Position numbers and translations under genes: made by a program. The notes beneath the pieces are model-generated. The model saw only the letters and a list, made by a program, of their open reading frames with translations. It ran no database searches and had not been told where the DNA came from. 64,000 bases of DNA. Origin: Streptococcus oralis ATCC 35037 (lineage in GTDB: Bacteria; Bacillota; Bacilli; Lactobacillales; Streptococcaceae). The stretch lies in NCBI RefSeq assembly GCF_900637025.1, contig NZ_LR134336.1:1442001-1506000 (forward strand). Direction: 5' to 3'. Positions 53,347 to 63,996 of the stretch are shown here, one piece after another (positions within the stretch are counted from its first letter, which is position 1; the number at the start of each line of letters is the position of its first letter).

Positions 53347-54608
53347 TGCAAAAACAAGAAAAACATTCACAAGCAGCCGTTCTTGGCTTGCAGCACTTAC
53401 TAGCCATGTATTCAGGTTCTATCCTGGTTCCCATCATGATTGCGACAGCTCTTGGCTATTCAGCTGAGCAGTTGACCTACCTAATCTCCACAGATATCTT
53501 CATGTGTGGGGTGGCCACCTTCCTTCAACTCCAACTCAACAAATACTTTGGTATTGGACTACCAGTCGTTCTCGGAGTTGCCTTCCAATCCGTCGCTCCT
53601 TTAATTATGATTGGACAAAGTCACGGTAGCGGAGCTATGTTTGGTGCCCTTATCGTTTCAGGGATTTATGTGGTTCTGATTTCAGGCATTTTCTCAAAAG
53701 TTGCCAATCTCTTCCCATCTATCGTAACAGGCTCTGTCATTACCACGATTGGATTGACCCTGATTCCTGTCGCTATTGGAAATATGGGAAATAACGTCCC
53801 AGAGCCAACTGGTCAAAGTCTTTTGCTTGCAGCCATCACTGTTCTAATTATCCTCTTGATCAACATCTTTACCAAAGGATTTATCAAGTCTATCTCCATT
53901 TTGATTGGTCTGGTTGTTGGAACTGCCATTGCTGCTACCATGGGCTTGGTTGATTTCTCCCCTGTTGCGGCAGCACCGCTTGTCCATGTTCCAACTCCAC
54001 TCTACTTTGGAATGCCAACCTTTGAAATCTCATCTATTGTCATGATGTGTATCATCGCAACGGTGTCTATGGTTGAGTCCACTGGTGTTTACCTAGCCTT
54101 GTCTGATATCACGAAAGATCCAATCGACAGCACGCGCCTTCGCAACGGTTATCGCGCAGAAGGTTTAGCTGTCCTTCTCGGAGGAATCTTTAACACCTTC
54201 CCTTACACAGGATTTTCACAAAACGTTGGTTTGGTTAAATTATCTGGTATCAAGACCCGTCTGCCAATCTACTATGCAGCTGGTTTCCTAGTCCTCCTTG
54301 GACTCCTTCCTAAGTTTGGAGCCCTAGCTCAAATCATTCCGAGTCCTGTCCTTGGTGGTGCCATGCTGGTGATGTTTGGTTTTGTTTCCCTTCAAGGGAT
54401 GCAAATCCTTGCCCGCGTTGACTTTGCTAACAATGAACACAACTTCCTTATCGCAGCAGTTTCAATCGCTGCAGGTGTCGGACTCAACAATAGTAATCTC
54501 TTTGTCAGCATGCCGACAGCCTTCCAAATGTTCTTCTCAAACGGAATTGTCGTAGCCAGCCTACTGGCCATTGTACTCAATGCAGTATTAAATCATAAAA
54601 AGAAATAA
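53346..54608 (+). CDS. pbuX: Xanthine permease PbuX (NCS2 family)
   Basis: A 420-residue carrier with about 12-14 membrane segments. It starts with AAVLGLQHLLAMYSGSILVP, the NCS2 start, and has the family signature near residues 265-310 (STGVYLALSDI, GGIFNTFPYTGFSQNVGLV). It is co-translated with xpt, completing the uptake-and-salvage pair under guanine control. Confidence 0.96.
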   Translation: MQKQEKHSQAAVLGLQHLLAMYSGSILVPIMIATALGYSAEQLTYLISTDIFMCGVATFLQLQLNKYFGIGLPVVLGVAFQSVAPLIMIGQSHGSGAMFGALIVSGIYVVLISGIFSKVANLFPSIVTGSVITTIGLTLIPVAIGNMGNNVPEPTGQSLLLAAITVLIILLINIFTKGFIKSISILIGLVVGTAIAATMGLVDFSPVAAAPLVHVPTPLYFGMPTFEISSIVMMCIIATVSMVESTGVYLALSDITKDPIDSTRLRNGYRAEGLAVLLGGIFNTFPYTGFSQNVGLVKLSGIKTRLPIYYAAGFLVLLGLLPKFGALAQIIPSPVLGGAMLVMFGFVSLQGMQILARVDFANNEHNFLIAAVSIAAGVGLNNSNLFVSMPTAFQMFFSNGIVVASLLAIVLNAVLNHKKK

Positions 54609-54609
54609 G

Positions 54610-54640
54610 AAAAAGAGGTGCGAGCCTCTTTTTTGTTTAC
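54610..54640 (+). terminator. Terminator after pbuX (left repeat of the Dpn-locus cassette)
   Basis: AAAAAGAGG-tgcgag-CCTCTTTTTT followed by GTTTA. An almost identical hairpin lies at 57533-57562. Confidence 0.9.
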
Positions 54641-54648
54641 AAATATAA

Positions 54649-56139
54649 TCAATCCCAATTTCCATCTAATATTTCTTTTATAAACTTTTTAGGCATCCAA
54701 AAGGAGTGTTTTGTAATCCTACGTCCATCTGGAAGTTCATCCGTATCAGATAATGAACCTTTCCCAACAAATTTTCCTTTTTCAATTTCATAATAAGTAT
54801 TTGTAGCGTGTAATTTCGTAAATAGGATTCCGTTTATCTTACTTTGAGGGAAATTGGTTGAAACTTTATTACCATTTTGAGTTAATTTGACTCCATCAGA
54901 AATAATTTGTCTAGTTTCCTGCCACACTCTTTGTATTTCTTCTAATTGTCTATCCTGAAATCCCCAAAACTTGATAGAATCTAATACAAATAGCTTAGGT
55001 TCAATTTCCTTAAAAATAACGAAGAGGAATCGTTTATTGTAAATTTCATTATAAACATGTGATGATTCCCAACTATCATTTGCTGCTAGTTCTTTAAAAC
55101 AATAAGTTTTAAACGGGGAGTCTTCCTTAGGTAAATTATTCTTATCTACTCGAATAACTCTCAAATTCATGTTTGCTTTTTGAAATTCTTTTGTCTTATC
55201 TAAATCCCCTGTTAAGCCTAAAATTTTTCTAATCAGAGTACTATTCTTACCTTTTGCTTTGGGATTCACTTCAAATCTATCATATAACTCTTGTTCAGAG
55301 AAACCTTTGTAGGAGAGAATCTTCTCTGCAATAACCTCAGTAAATGATTTTTTCTCACCCTTAAAATTAGCCAGGACACTTTCTTGATCTGATTGATTAA
55401 AGATTTTATGATTAATCAGATAGGTCATATAACTTGATTTTAATTCCCAAGCTCTTTGTTTTGCTAATTCATAACTAAAAGGTTGTTGTCTTAAATCCTT
55501 TCCTTTACCTGCCCCTTTTGTACAAGTTGATAAATAGTTCCCATCTGATTCTGATAATTCATGTGCCCTTCCATTTTTGATTTTATCTGTAATCTTCTTA
55601 TAGTCTTCAAGGATAACTGCCATATCCTCCTCAAACCATTCATATAAAAATATTTTTTCAATGACATAGTCCTTCATTGTTTGATTAGGAATTAAGCCAT
55701 TGTAAAACAATAATAAAATCTTTGCGCATTTTTTCCATAAGTGGGTGGAGTAAAAATCCTCTAAATTTTCCTCCATATAGTTTAGTATTGTTAATACAAG
55801 TCGTTCTTTGGCACTAAGTGTCCCATTTTTGTTTACCTTAAAAGGAGTAACTTTTAGTTCTACACCAATTTTTTCAAAGTCAGCTTCTGAATCACTATTT
55901 GGCTGATAACCATAGAAATATTTTTCAATATAATTTCCATACTGTCCTTTTGACTTCATACTAATTGCTTTATCTTGGACCTCAGAGACTACTCTATCAT
56001 TATAATCGTCATATGATTTATAAAGCGAACGATTATACTCTTCCATAACATCGGAAAATTTTCTATCTAATAGTTTGTGAGAATATTCAATAACACTATC
56101 GATATCTTCATCGTTATAGTTAAATAAGTTTTGATCCAT
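54649..56139 (-). CDS. Sau3AI/DpnIII-like GATC restriction endonuclease
   Basis: A 496-residue MutH/Sau3AI-family enzyme. Catalytic residues read Asp87 (EADFEK), Glu94 and Lys96 (GVELKVTPF), the same D-x6-E-x-K spacing as MutH; then NKNGTLSAKERLVL near 103-116. A second MutH-like half (about 250-490) matches the two-lobed Sau3AI layout. Sau3AI-type enzymes cut unmethylated GATC, with protection by cytosine methylation. In pneumococcus this locus holds DpnI, DpnII or DpnIII; this is the DpnIII type. It is divergent from its methylase; codon 2 sits in a GATC site. Confidence 0.92.
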   Translation of the reverse strand: MDQNLFNYNDEDIDSVIEYSHKLLDRKFSDVMEEYNRSLYKSYDDYNDRVVSEVQDKAISMKSKGQYGNYIEKYFYGYQPNSDSEADFEKIGVELKVTPFKVNKNGTLSAKERLVLTILNYMEENLEDFYSTHLWKKCAKILLLFYNGLIPNQTMKDYVIEKIFLYEWFEEDMAVILEDYKKITDKIKNGRAHELSESDGNYLSTCTKGAGKGKDLRQQPFSYELAKQRAWELKSSYMTYLINHKIFNQSDQESVLANFKGEKKSFTEVIAEKILSYKGFSEQELYDRFEVNPKAKGKNSTLIRKILGLTGDLDKTKEFQKANMNLRVIRVDKNNLPKEDSPFKTYCFKELAANDSWESSHVYNEIYNKRFLFVIFKEIEPKLFVLDSIKFWGFQDRQLEEIQRVWQETRQIISDGVKLTQNGNKVSTNFPQSKINGILFTKLHATNTYYEIEKGKFVGKGSLSDTDELPDGRRITKHSFWMPKKFIKEILDGNWD

Positions 56140-56157
56140 TTTCTTCTCCTATCTTTT

Positions 56158-56163
56158 ATATTA
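56158..56163 (-). promoter_or_regulatory. Extended -10 of the restriction gene
   Basis: On the minus strand TGATATAAT; no good -35 at 17 bases. It lies 19 bases before the start codon. Confidence 0.6.
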
Positions 56164-56194
56164 TATCAAATTAAACTAAAGCAAGCATTAATAC

Positions 56195-56223
56195 TTGATC
56201 AATTATCGAAAATAGTATATAAT
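56195..56223 (+). promoter_or_regulatory. Promoter of the methylase gene, with a GATC in the -35
   Basis: TTGATC at 56195-56200, 17-base spacer, TATAAT at 56218-56223. The -35 hexamer contains the system's likely own target GATC (56197-56200). Confidence 0.8.
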
Positions 56224-56254
56224 GGATTAAACTGTAAAATATTAAGGAGAAAAG

Positions 56255-57520
56255 ATGAAAGTTCTCGAACTATTTGCTGGAGTTGGCGGTTTTCGCATAG
56301 GATTAGAAAATGCCGATAAGCAACTCTTTAAAACAAAATGGGCAAACCAATGGGAACCATCTCGTAAATCTCAAGATGCATTTGAGGTCTATGATTATCA
56401 CTTCCCCAATAGCGAAAACATCAATATTAGTATTTCTGATATAACAGACGAACAATTCTCCAAAATGGATGCCGATATGATTGTCGGTGGTTTTCCTTGC
56501 CAAGATTACTCAGTTGCGCGTAGCAAGAAAGATGAAAAAGGAATTGAAGGGAAAAAAGGAGTTTTATTTTGGGAGATTATTAGAGCAACGGAAATAATTA
56601 AGCCAAAATATTTAATCCTAGAAAATGTAGATAGACTTTTAAAAGCACCTTCAAAACAAAGAGGACGTGATTTTGCAATTATGCTCACAGCTTTTAATAA
56701 TCTTGGATATTCTGTAGAGTGGAGAGTTATTAATGCTGCTGATTACGGAAGAAGCCAACGAAGACGCCGTGTATTCTTTTTCGTATATCGAAATGATACT
56801 GTATTTGCAAAAAAGATTGATAATCTTTACGAAAAAAAGGAAGAAATTTTTGAAGATAATAGGTATGATGACTATATTTTCAATCAAGGCCTATTTGCAA
56901 AACAATTTCCTATTAAACCTATAGCAGTTAAAAATCGCCATGTGTTTTATGAGTTACCAAATGATATAGTTGAAGTTTCAGATACTTTTACTGGTACCGT
57001 TTGGAATACAGGAATTATGAGACATGGAAAATACTATTCTATTGATACAGAACCTAATTACAATGGCAACCCTATCACTCTAGGAGAAATTCTTCAAGAT
57101 GAAGAGGAGGTCCCAGAGAAATATTTCATTACAGATCCAGCAAAATTGGAAAAATTCCAATTCTTACGAGGTCCTAAACGAATAGAACGTACTTCTGCCA
57201 CTGGACATACTTATATCTATTCTGAAGGAGGTATGGCTCCTTATGACGATTTAAATTTACCTGGTCGAACAATGTTAACTTCTGAAGGTACCGTCAATCG
57301 TTCTACCCATTTTCTTAAAGTTAATGGCAAATACCGTCTTATAACTCCAGTTGAAGCAGAACGCCTTCAAGATTTTCCAGATAATTGGACAGCTAAAAAG
57401 AAATTGTCAGATGGATCTATTGTCAACGTTTCTGATAAAATGAGAATGTTCTTTATGGGAAATGCTTTAGTTACTGAGATTGTAAAAGAAATTGCTAAGT
57501 TTATTAAAGAAATTGATTGA
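56255..57520 (+). CDS. DNA (cytosine-5-)methyltransferase, probable GATC
   Basis: A 421-residue C5-methyltransferase. Motif I FAGVGGFRIGLE (7-18); motif IV GGFPCQDYS with Cys82; motif VI LILENVDRLL; motif VIII QRRRRVFF; motif X FMGNALVTEIVKEIA. The target-recognition region (about 210-330) lies between VIII and IX. Paired with the Sau3AI-like endonuclease, it should make GAT-m5C. Starts after AAGGAGAAA. Confidence 0.94.
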   Translation: MKVLELFAGVGGFRIGLENADKQLFKTKWANQWEPSRKSQDAFEVYDYHFPNSENINISISDITDEQFSKMDADMIVGGFPCQDYSVARSKKDEKGIEGKKGVLFWEIIRATEIIKPKYLILENVDRLLKAPSKQRGRDFAIMLTAFNNLGYSVEWRVINAADYGRSQRRRRVFFFVYRNDTVFAKKIDNLYEKKEEIFEDNRYDDYIFNQGLFAKQFPIKPIAVKNRHVFYELPNDIVEVSDTFTGTVWNTGIMRHGKYYSIDTEPNYNGNPITLGEILQDEEEVPEKYFITDPAKLEKFQFLRGPKRIERTSATGHTYIYSEGGMAPYDDLNLPGRTMLTSEGTVNRSTHFLKVNGKYRLITPVEAERLQDFPDNWTAKKKLSDGSIVNVSDKMRMFFMGNALVTEIVKEIAKFIKEID

Positions 57521-57532
57521 TTTATCTGAAAC

Positions 57533-57562
57533 AAAAAAGAGGTGTGAGCCTCTTTTTTGTTT
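57533..57562 (+). terminator. Terminator after the methylase (right repeat of the cassette)
   Basis: AAAAAGAGG-tgtgag-CCTCTTTTTT then GTTTA; one base differs from the copy at 54610-54640, giving direct repeats around the restriction-modification pair. Confidence 0.88.
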
Positions 57563-57564
57563 AT

Positions 57565-57969
57565 CTATATCCTTACCTGTCTGTCTTCTGACCGCTGGCC
57601 TGTGACAAACATGGTAAAGGTGGCTTTGCAGACATTTCTGCCTTCTTGATTGGTGATATCCACATCCACGACACAAGTTGTGCGACCTTGATGGACACAT
57701 TCTCCTTTAATGGTCAGTACATCGTCAAGTTTTCCTGCCTTAAGGTAGTTGATAGAGGACTGAAGCGTCACTCCATCAAGCCCCAGCGAGATAACCACTA
57801 GACCACTAATCTGGTCACAAAGGGTGAAGAGATAGCCTCCATGGGCATTGCCATAGTAATTGAGCGACGAGTCCACTACTTTTGTCGTCACCACAACATG
57901 ACCGTCTCTCATTTTTTCTATTTCGTAATTTTCAAAAGCAGATATAGCGTCAAAATGAAAATCTTTCAT
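57565..57969 (-). CDS. PaaI-family hotdog thioesterase
   Basis: A 134-residue hotdog-fold protein. NYYGNAHGGYLFTLCDQISGL (near 38-58) holds the family HGG and the catalytic Asp/Glu region. The start at 57969 follows GGAGG; the earlier TTG in frame is weak. Substrate unknown; PaaI-type enzymes hydrolyse aromatic or short acyl-CoAs. It sits between the Dpn-type locus and gal genes, as in pneumococcus. Confidence 0.9.
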   Translation of the reverse strand: MKDFHFDAISAFENYEIEKMRDGHVVVTTKVVDSSLNYYGNAHGGYLFTLCDQISGLVVISLGLDGVTLQSSINYLKAGKLDDVLTIKGECVHQGRTTCVVDVDITNQEGRNVCKATFTMFVTGQRSEDRQVRI

Positions 57970-58038
57970 CGTTTCCTCCTGATAGTTCAAACGACACTAT
58001 GATACTACTTTTTGTAGGACTGTGCAAGGAGAAAGCTC

Positions 58039-59526
58039 CTAGTCTGGTAAAATTCCTACCTGTTCTACAAAGCGCATAAAAGCTGCCTGTCCTTGTTCCG
58101 TCTGCTTGTAAACTCCTGCATCCTCCAAAACACGTGCAAAGATAGCTCCTACAGAGTCCTTGACGATTTCAAGGGCTTTTTCTTTATCTTTTAGGTCTGG
58201 ATGTTGAGCTTTGAGCTGCTCTGCCCATTCCTGATGATAAGTCGCAACTGTGTCCCCTTCTCCCACGAGGTAGCTAGCAACTTGCTCCACTTCTGCTTTC
58301 AGGCGTGGTGGCAAAATAGCCAAGCCCATGACCTCAATCAAGCCGATATTTTCCTTCTTGATATGTTGGACATCCTTGTGGGGATGATAGATGCCATCCG
58401 GATGCTCTGCCGAAGTCTGATTGTCCCGCAAGACCAAGTCCAATTCAAACTGTCCATCACGCTTACGCGCAATCGGTGTGATAGTGTGATGCGGTCTCCC
58501 GTCTGTCTCTGCTAAAATCTGCACTTCAGAATCTGAATACTGGCGCCATTCCTGCAAAATCTTGTCAGCCAAGTTAATCAAATCCTCTTTAGAATCCGAG
58601 GTCAAACGTAGCACTGACATAGGCCACTTGACAATCCCAGCCTTGACCTGCTCAAAACCAGCAAATCGGAAAGTCTTTTGCAGGGGAGCCAATTCCATAG
58701 GAAACACGTGACGGCCTCCTTGATAGTGATCATGAGTCAGAATAGAGCCTCCCACGATTGGTAAGTCCGCATTTGAACCCGCAAAATAGCCCGGAAACTG
58801 CTCTACGATAACCAACAAACGCTCAAAACTCTGACGACTGATAGCCATGGGACGATGCTGACCATCTAAAAAAATACAGTGCTCATTAAAATAAGCATAG
58901 GGCGAATACTGGAAGCCCCACTCCTGACCCGCCATTTCAAAACGGATAATGCGGTGATTGCTGCGAGCTGGGTGGTTGACCCGACCATGATAGCCCTCAT
59001 TCTCTAGACAAAGCTGACACTGGGGATAATTGCTAGCTTGTACCAACTTGGCCGCCGCAATCTCTTTCGGATCCTTTTCAGGTTTAGACAGATTGATGGT
59101 AATCTCAAGTTCTCCGTAATCAGATGGAACGCGATAAGCAATATTTTTAGCAATGGCCTTAAGCTTGATGTAGTCATTTTTCTGGCTGAGTTGGTAAAAA
59201 TCCGTTATCGCCTGCTCAGGTGACTGGGCATAGGTTGCCCAGAAGTCACGATTGACCTGACTTGGATAAGGGGTCACCAAGTCCATCAGTTCAGCACCTA
59301 GGATTTCACGCGCAGTCTGACTATCCTCAATCGTCTCTAATCGAACCGCCTCCTCAACCAACTGGTCCTTGAGGTCAATCAACTCATCTAGATCAGTCTC
59401 AACTTCCAAAACACCTTCTCCCACTCGTGCCAAGACACGATTGGTCAGGTAGATTCGATCCATTTCCTCAAATGAACTTTCAGTAATGACTTCTGTGATA
59501 AATGCATCTAGAACTCCCTGACTCAT
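58039..59526 (-). CDS. galT: Galactose-1-phosphate uridylyltransferase, class II
   Basis: A 495-residue GalT of the long Gram-positive class. Family blocks include [27 protein letters not shown] with the catalytic His region, and [25 protein letters not shown]. It transfers UMP between glucose and galactose 1-phosphates in the Leloir pathway. It overlaps the HAD gene by four bases, so translation is coupled. Confidence 0.96.
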   Translation of the reverse strand: MSQGVLDAFITEVITESSFEEMDRIYLTNRVLARVGEGVLEVETDLDELIDLKDQLVEEAVRLETIEDSQTAREILGAELMDLVTPYPSQVNRDFWATYAQSPEQAITDFYQLSQKNDYIKLKAIAKNIAYRVPSDYGELEITINLSKPEKDPKEIAAAKLVQASNYPQCQLCLENEGYHGRVNHPARSNHRIIRFEMAGQEWGFQYSPYAYFNEHCIFLDGQHRPMAISRQSFERLLVIVEQFPGYFAGSNADLPIVGGSILTHDHYQGGRHVFPMELAPLQKTFRFAGFEQVKAGIVKWPMSVLRLTSDSKEDLINLADKILQEWRQYSDSEVQILAETDGRPHHTITPIARKRDGQFELDLVLRDNQTSAEHPDGIYHPHKDVQHIKKENIGLIEVMGLAILPPRLKAEVEQVASYLVGEGDTVATYHQEWAEQLKAQHPDLKDKEKALEIVKDSVGAIFARVLEDAGVYKQTEQGQAAFMRFVEQVGILPD

Positions 59527-60182
59527 TGATTCTCCTTCTTACTTTCTAAATAGTCTCTGACAGCATCTAAATCCTGAAAAACTTGTTCTGTTTTATTTAA
59601 GAAAGACTGTGCTGGGCATTTTAAGTCTGGAATACAAATAACTGGTATCCCAGCTCTATACGCTGCTTCAATCCCTGCTTCACTATCCTCTAATACTAAG
59701 CAATTCTCTGGTAAAACATTCAAATCACTACAGGCCTTTAAAAATATGTCAGGGTAAGGTTTGCTTCGCTTTACATCTTTTGCAAAAACTAGATGGTCAA
59801 ATAGGGACAGTATACCATTACTATCCAAAATCATTCTAGCTCTAGATTCAACACTTGAAGTTGCTAGAGCGATTGGAATACCTTCTCTTTGCAGAAAAGC
59901 AAGCAAATTTTTAGCACCTTTTTTTAAATTTACACCTTTGGCTAATATTCGAGCTTCCAGTTCATAAACTTTTTCCAAGGTTTGGTCAAAGTTCCAAGGT
60001 AAATCATAGGTATCTAAAAATCGTTGAACATTCTCCTCTTCCCTATGTCCACTGTATTCTCTAGAATATATTTCTTCTGTGAAAGGAATTCCAAAATCTT
60101 TAAGCAATTCTTGATAAACTTTTAGAGAAATGATCTCAGTATCAGCTAATAAGCCATCTAAATCAAATATTACAGCGTCCAT
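59523..60182 (-). CDS. HAD-superfamily phosphatase/phosphomutase in the gal operon
   Basis: A 219-residue HAD subfamily IA protein. The nucleophile motif [11 protein letters not shown] has Asp7 and Asp9; motif II is [10 protein letters not shown]; motifs III/IV include KRSKPYPD and [13 protein letters not shown]. Close kin are beta-phosphoglucomutases and sugar-phosphate phosphatases. It sits between galK and galT, 11 bases after galK. Lower GC than its neighbours suggests acquisition. A role in sugar-phosphate detoxification or repair is an inference. Confidence 0.88.
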   Translation of the reverse strand: MDAVIFDLDGLLADTEIISLKVYQELLKDFGIPFTEEIYSREYSGHREEENVQRFLDTYDLPWNFDQTLEKVYELEARILAKGVNLKKGAKNLLAFLQREGIPIALATSSVESRARMILDSNGILSLFDHLVFAKDVKRSKPYPDIFLKACSDLNVLPENCLVLEDSEAGIEAAYRAGIPVICIPDLKCPAQSFLNKTEQVFQDLDAVRDYLESKKENQ

Positions 60183-60193
60183 TTACTTCTCTC

Positions 60194-61372
60194 CTAGTCT
60201 AAAACGCGAGTGCCACCTGCAACTTCAGCGATATAGAAGCTTGGAGCGTATCCAACTACTTCCTCGTAGTGCTTGCCTACAGCTTCCTTAAAGGCCTCAA
60301 CAGCATCTTTTCGCACCAAGGCAATGGCACAGCCGCCAAAACCTGCCCCTGTCATACGAGCACCGAGAACACCTTCTTGTGCCCAAGCCGTATGAACAAG
60401 GGTATCCAATTCCAAGCCAGTTACTTCATAGTCATGTTCTAGAGAAACGTGAGAAGCATTCATCAAGCGACCAAATGTTTCCAAATCACCTGCTTGAAGG
60501 GCTGCTTGAGCTTTAAGAGTACGTTGGTTTTCAAGCACAGCATGGCGAGCTCGTTTTAAGCGATTTTCGTCTTTAATCAGATAGCTATATTGGTCAAAGG
60601 CCCACTCGTCCAATTCACCCAAGGTTTGAATATCCAAGGCAACTTGCAATTCTTCTACTGCTTTTTCACACTCAGCACGACGTTCATTGTATTTAGAGTC
60701 CGCCAGTTCACGGCGTTTGTTGGTGTTCATGATGACAACGACATTGTCTTTCAAATCAAGCGGCACCAAGTCATACTCAAGACTGTTGGTATCTAGGTAA
60801 ATAGCACGTTGGTCAGCACCCATACCGATAGCAAACTGGTCCATGATACCAGAGTTGACTCCGATAAAGTTATTTTCCGTTTGTTTTCCGATTTTAACCA
60901 AATCCAAACGATCTAGTTTTAAATCAAAGAGATACTCTGCCACAACACCAGTCAAGAGTTCCAAGGATGCTGAAGAGGACAAACCTGAACCATTTGGGAT
61001 ATTCCCATAAACATAAAAATCAAACCCTTTGTCAATCACATGTCCAGCTTCTTGCAAGAAATGAAGAACACCTTTTGGATAGTTGGTCCAGCTGTGCTCT
61101 TTTTCAAATTTGAGGTCAGTAAGAGGCACTTCGATGATACCATTATCCTCAAAGTTGGCTGAGTAGAAACGCAAGACTTGATCGTCACGCTTGCGAGCTG
61201 CACCATAAGTTCCCAAAGAAATAGCAGCTGGAAAAACGTGCCCACCATTGTAATCCGTGTGTTCACCAATCAGATTGATACGACCTGGTGAAAAGAAAGT
61301 TTGCTCTGCTTCTTGACCAAAAACGGCAAGAAAGTCTTTGCGAAGGGCTTCAGTAGTAAGATCTTGTGTCAT
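60194..61372 (-). CDS. galK: Galactokinase
   Basis: A 392-residue GHMP kinase. [19 protein letters not shown] (29-47) is the galactokinase signature; the ATP loop is [27 protein letters not shown] lies near the C-terminus. It starts the galK-HAD-galT operon from a consensus promoter (61428-61456) with a cre-like site overlapping the start region. Confidence 0.97.
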   Translation of the reverse strand: MTQDLTTEALRKDFLAVFGQEAEQTFFSPGRINLIGEHTDYNGGHVFPAAISLGTYGAARKRDDQVLRFYSANFEDNGIIEVPLTDLKFEKEHSWTNYPKGVLHFLQEAGHVIDKGFDFYVYGNIPNGSGLSSSASLELLTGVVAEYLFDLKLDRLDLVKIGKQTENNFIGVNSGIMDQFAIGMGADQRAIYLDTNSLEYDLVPLDLKDNVVVIMNTNKRRELADSKYNERRAECEKAVEELQVALDIQTLGELDEWAFDQYSYLIKDENRLKRARHAVLENQRTLKAQAALQAGDLETFGRLMNASHVSLEHDYEVTGLELDTLVHTAWAQEGVLGARMTGAGFGGCAIALVRKDAVEAFKEAVGKHYEEVVGYAPSFYIAEVAGGTRVLD

Positions 61373-61392
61373 ATGAATTCTCCTTTGACTGT

Positions 61393-61424
61393 CGTTAAGT
61401 CATCTTAACGTGTAATCGTTTTCT
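61393..61424. promoter_or_regulatory. cre site and 18-base palindrome in the galK leader
   Basis: On the minus strand AGAAAACGATTACA (61411-61424) matches the cre pattern TGWAANCGNTNNCA at all fixed positions but the first. Next to it is the inverted repeat CGTTAAG-tcat-CTTAACG (61393-61410). Both lie between the galK -10 and the start codon, where CcpA would repress. Confidence 0.65.
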
Positions 61425-61427
61425 TCT

Positions 61428-61456
61428 ATTGTATCCAAGGGATTTGCCAAGGTCAA
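61428..61456 (-). promoter_or_regulatory. galK promoter
   Basis: Minus strand TTGACC (61451-61456), 17-base spacer, TACAAT (61428-61433). Confidence 0.85.
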
Positions 61457-61458
61457 TC

Positions 61459-61492
61459 CTTTTTACTAAACTTTTACTAAACTATCAGTAAA
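61459..61492. promoter_or_regulatory. GalR operator candidates
   Basis: TTTTACTAAAC occurs twice in tandem, then CAGTAAAAAG: a direct repeat plus an inverted repeat (TTTTACT / AGTAAAA) in the divergent galK-galR region, just upstream of the galK -35. Confidence 0.6.
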
Positions 61493-61508
61493 AAGCAGAA
61501 AAATATGA

Positions 61509-62537
<1,029 letters not shown>

Positions 62538-62557
62538 CTCAACAAATATACCAACGC

Positions 62558-62600
62558 AAAAAATCCTAATAGGGAGTCCCAAATCTCCATTAGGATTTTC
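62558..62600. terminator. Bidirectional terminator galR / adhC
   Basis: AAAATCCTAAT and GGAG pair with CTCC and ATTAGGATTTT around a short loop; A- and T-runs on both sides. Confidence 0.85.
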
Positions 62601-62604
62601 ATTG

Positions 62605-63642
62605 TTAATCCATCACAATCATAGACTTAATGGTCTTGCGTTCATCCATATCTTTATAAGCCTGGTCAATATCTTCCAATTTATAACTTGATGTAAAGAC
62701 ACGGCCTGGATTGATGTCTCCATCAAGAATCGCTTTTAACAAAACTTGTTTGTCATAAGTAGTAACTGAGGCTGCTCCACCTGCCACTGAAATATTTTGA
62801 GCAAAGGTAGAACCGAGCGCACGGTTATTGTAATGAGGAACACCAACGAAGCCTAAACGTCCACCATTGTGAAGTACTCCAAGGGCTTGATCTACGGCTG
62901 CTTCAGTCCCAACACATTCAAGGGCTGCATCTGCTCCACCACCAAGGATTTCACGGACTTTGGCAATTCCCTCTTCGCCACGTTCAGCCACAACAGCTGT
63001 CGCACCTGATTCCAAGGCCATCTTTTGGCGATCTTCATGACGACTCATAAGGACAATTTGAGAAGCTCCACGCATCTTAGCTGCAATGACAGCGCATTGC
63101 CCAACAGCCCCGTCACCAATCACCACAACCTTATCCCCTTTTTGCACATTAGCAACACGCGCTGCATGATAGCCAGTCGGCATGACATCAGCAAGTGTCA
63201 AAAGTGACTTGAGCATGCCTTCGCTATAATCTGAAGGTTGACCTGGAATTTTCACAAGTGCCCAATTAGCAAAGTGGAAACGGATATACTCAGCCTGGAC
63301 ACCACCTGACCAATTGGTGCCAATATGGCGGTCACAAGTCCCATCATAGCCAGCGCGACAGGCATCACACTCCCCACAGCCATGGGTGAAAGGTGCAATG
63401 ACAAAATCTCCCGGTTTGACCGTTGTAATAGCCTCTCCGATTTCTTCGACAATTCCAATGGCTTCGTGCCCACTATTTTGATGGCCGGATTCAATATCTG
63501 GATTACGGTAACTCCAGAGGTCCGAACCACAAACGCAAGTACGGACAATGCGGATAATAGCATCATCTGCTTCTATAATTTGCGGACGTTCAATTGTAGC
63601 AAGTCCAACCTGGCCTGCCTTTGTATATACTGCTGATTTCAT
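62605..63642 (-). CDS. adhC: Zinc-dependent alcohol dehydrogenase (AdhC-like)
   Basis: A 345-residue medium-chain dehydrogenase. The catalytic zinc region is TCVCGSDLW (35-43) with GHEAIGIVEEIG, and the structural zinc cysteines lie in CGECDACRAGYDGTCDRH. The nucleotide loop is VIGDGAVGQCAVI. It is encoded directly downstream of nmlR, start and stop touching (TAAATG). In pneumococcus this pair protects against carbonyl/nitrosative stress. Confidence 0.94.
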   Translation of the reverse strand: MKSAVYTKAGQVGLATIERPQIIEADDAIIRIVRTCVCGSDLWSYRNPDIESGHQNSGHEAIGIVEEIGEAITTVKPGDFVIAPFTHGCGECDACRAGYDGTCDRHIGTNWSGGVQAEYIRFHFANWALVKIPGQPSDYSEGMLKSLLTLADVMPTGYHAARVANVQKGDKVVVIGDGAVGQCAVIAAKMRGASQIVLMSRHEDRQKMALESGATAVVAERGEEGIAKVREILGGGADAALECVGTEAAVDQALGVLHNGGRLGFVGVPHYNNRALGSTFAQNISVAGGAASVTTYDKQVLLKAILDGDINPGRVFTSSYKLEDIDQAYKDMDERKTIKSMIVMD

Positions 63643-63996
63643 TTAAAATTTTCCTTCCTTGTAAAGTTTAATTTTGTGATTTAAGCGATTTAAAGCCGTC
63701 TGTAACTGAGACAAGCGCTCCTCTAATTTTTTCTTTTCCTCTTCTAAAATACCAAGCCTTTCCTCTCTCGTTTCATCCCCCTTTTGGTAGAGCGACATAT
63801 AGTCAACTAAACTGTCTACAGAGACACCCGCCGAACGGAAACACTTAATAAATTCCAGTGCTTCTATATCCTGATCTTGAAAGTCACGAATTCCAGTCGC
63901 GGTTCGAGTAATCGGTGGCACAAGACCAACTCGCTCATAATACCGAATCGTATCCGCTGAAATTCCTAATAAATCGCTGGCAGATTTAATATTCAT
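63643..63996 (-). CDS. nmlR: NmlR, MerR-family thiol regulator
   Basis: A 117-residue MerR protein. The HTH begins MNIKSASDLLGISADTIRYYERVGLVPP. A single conserved Cys52 (FIKCFRSAGVS) is the NmlR hallmark, instead of the metal-binding cysteines of MerR. The C-terminal coiled coil (EEERLGILEEEKKKLEERL region) mediates dimerisation. It precedes adhC with touching stop/start. Its promoter lies beyond the window edge. Confidence 0.94.
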   Translation of the reverse strand: MNIKSASDLLGISADTIRYYERVGLVPPITRTATGIRDFQDQDIEALEFIKCFRSAGVSVDSLVDYMSLYQKGDETREERLGILEEEKKKLEERLSQLQTALNRLNHKIKLYKEGKF

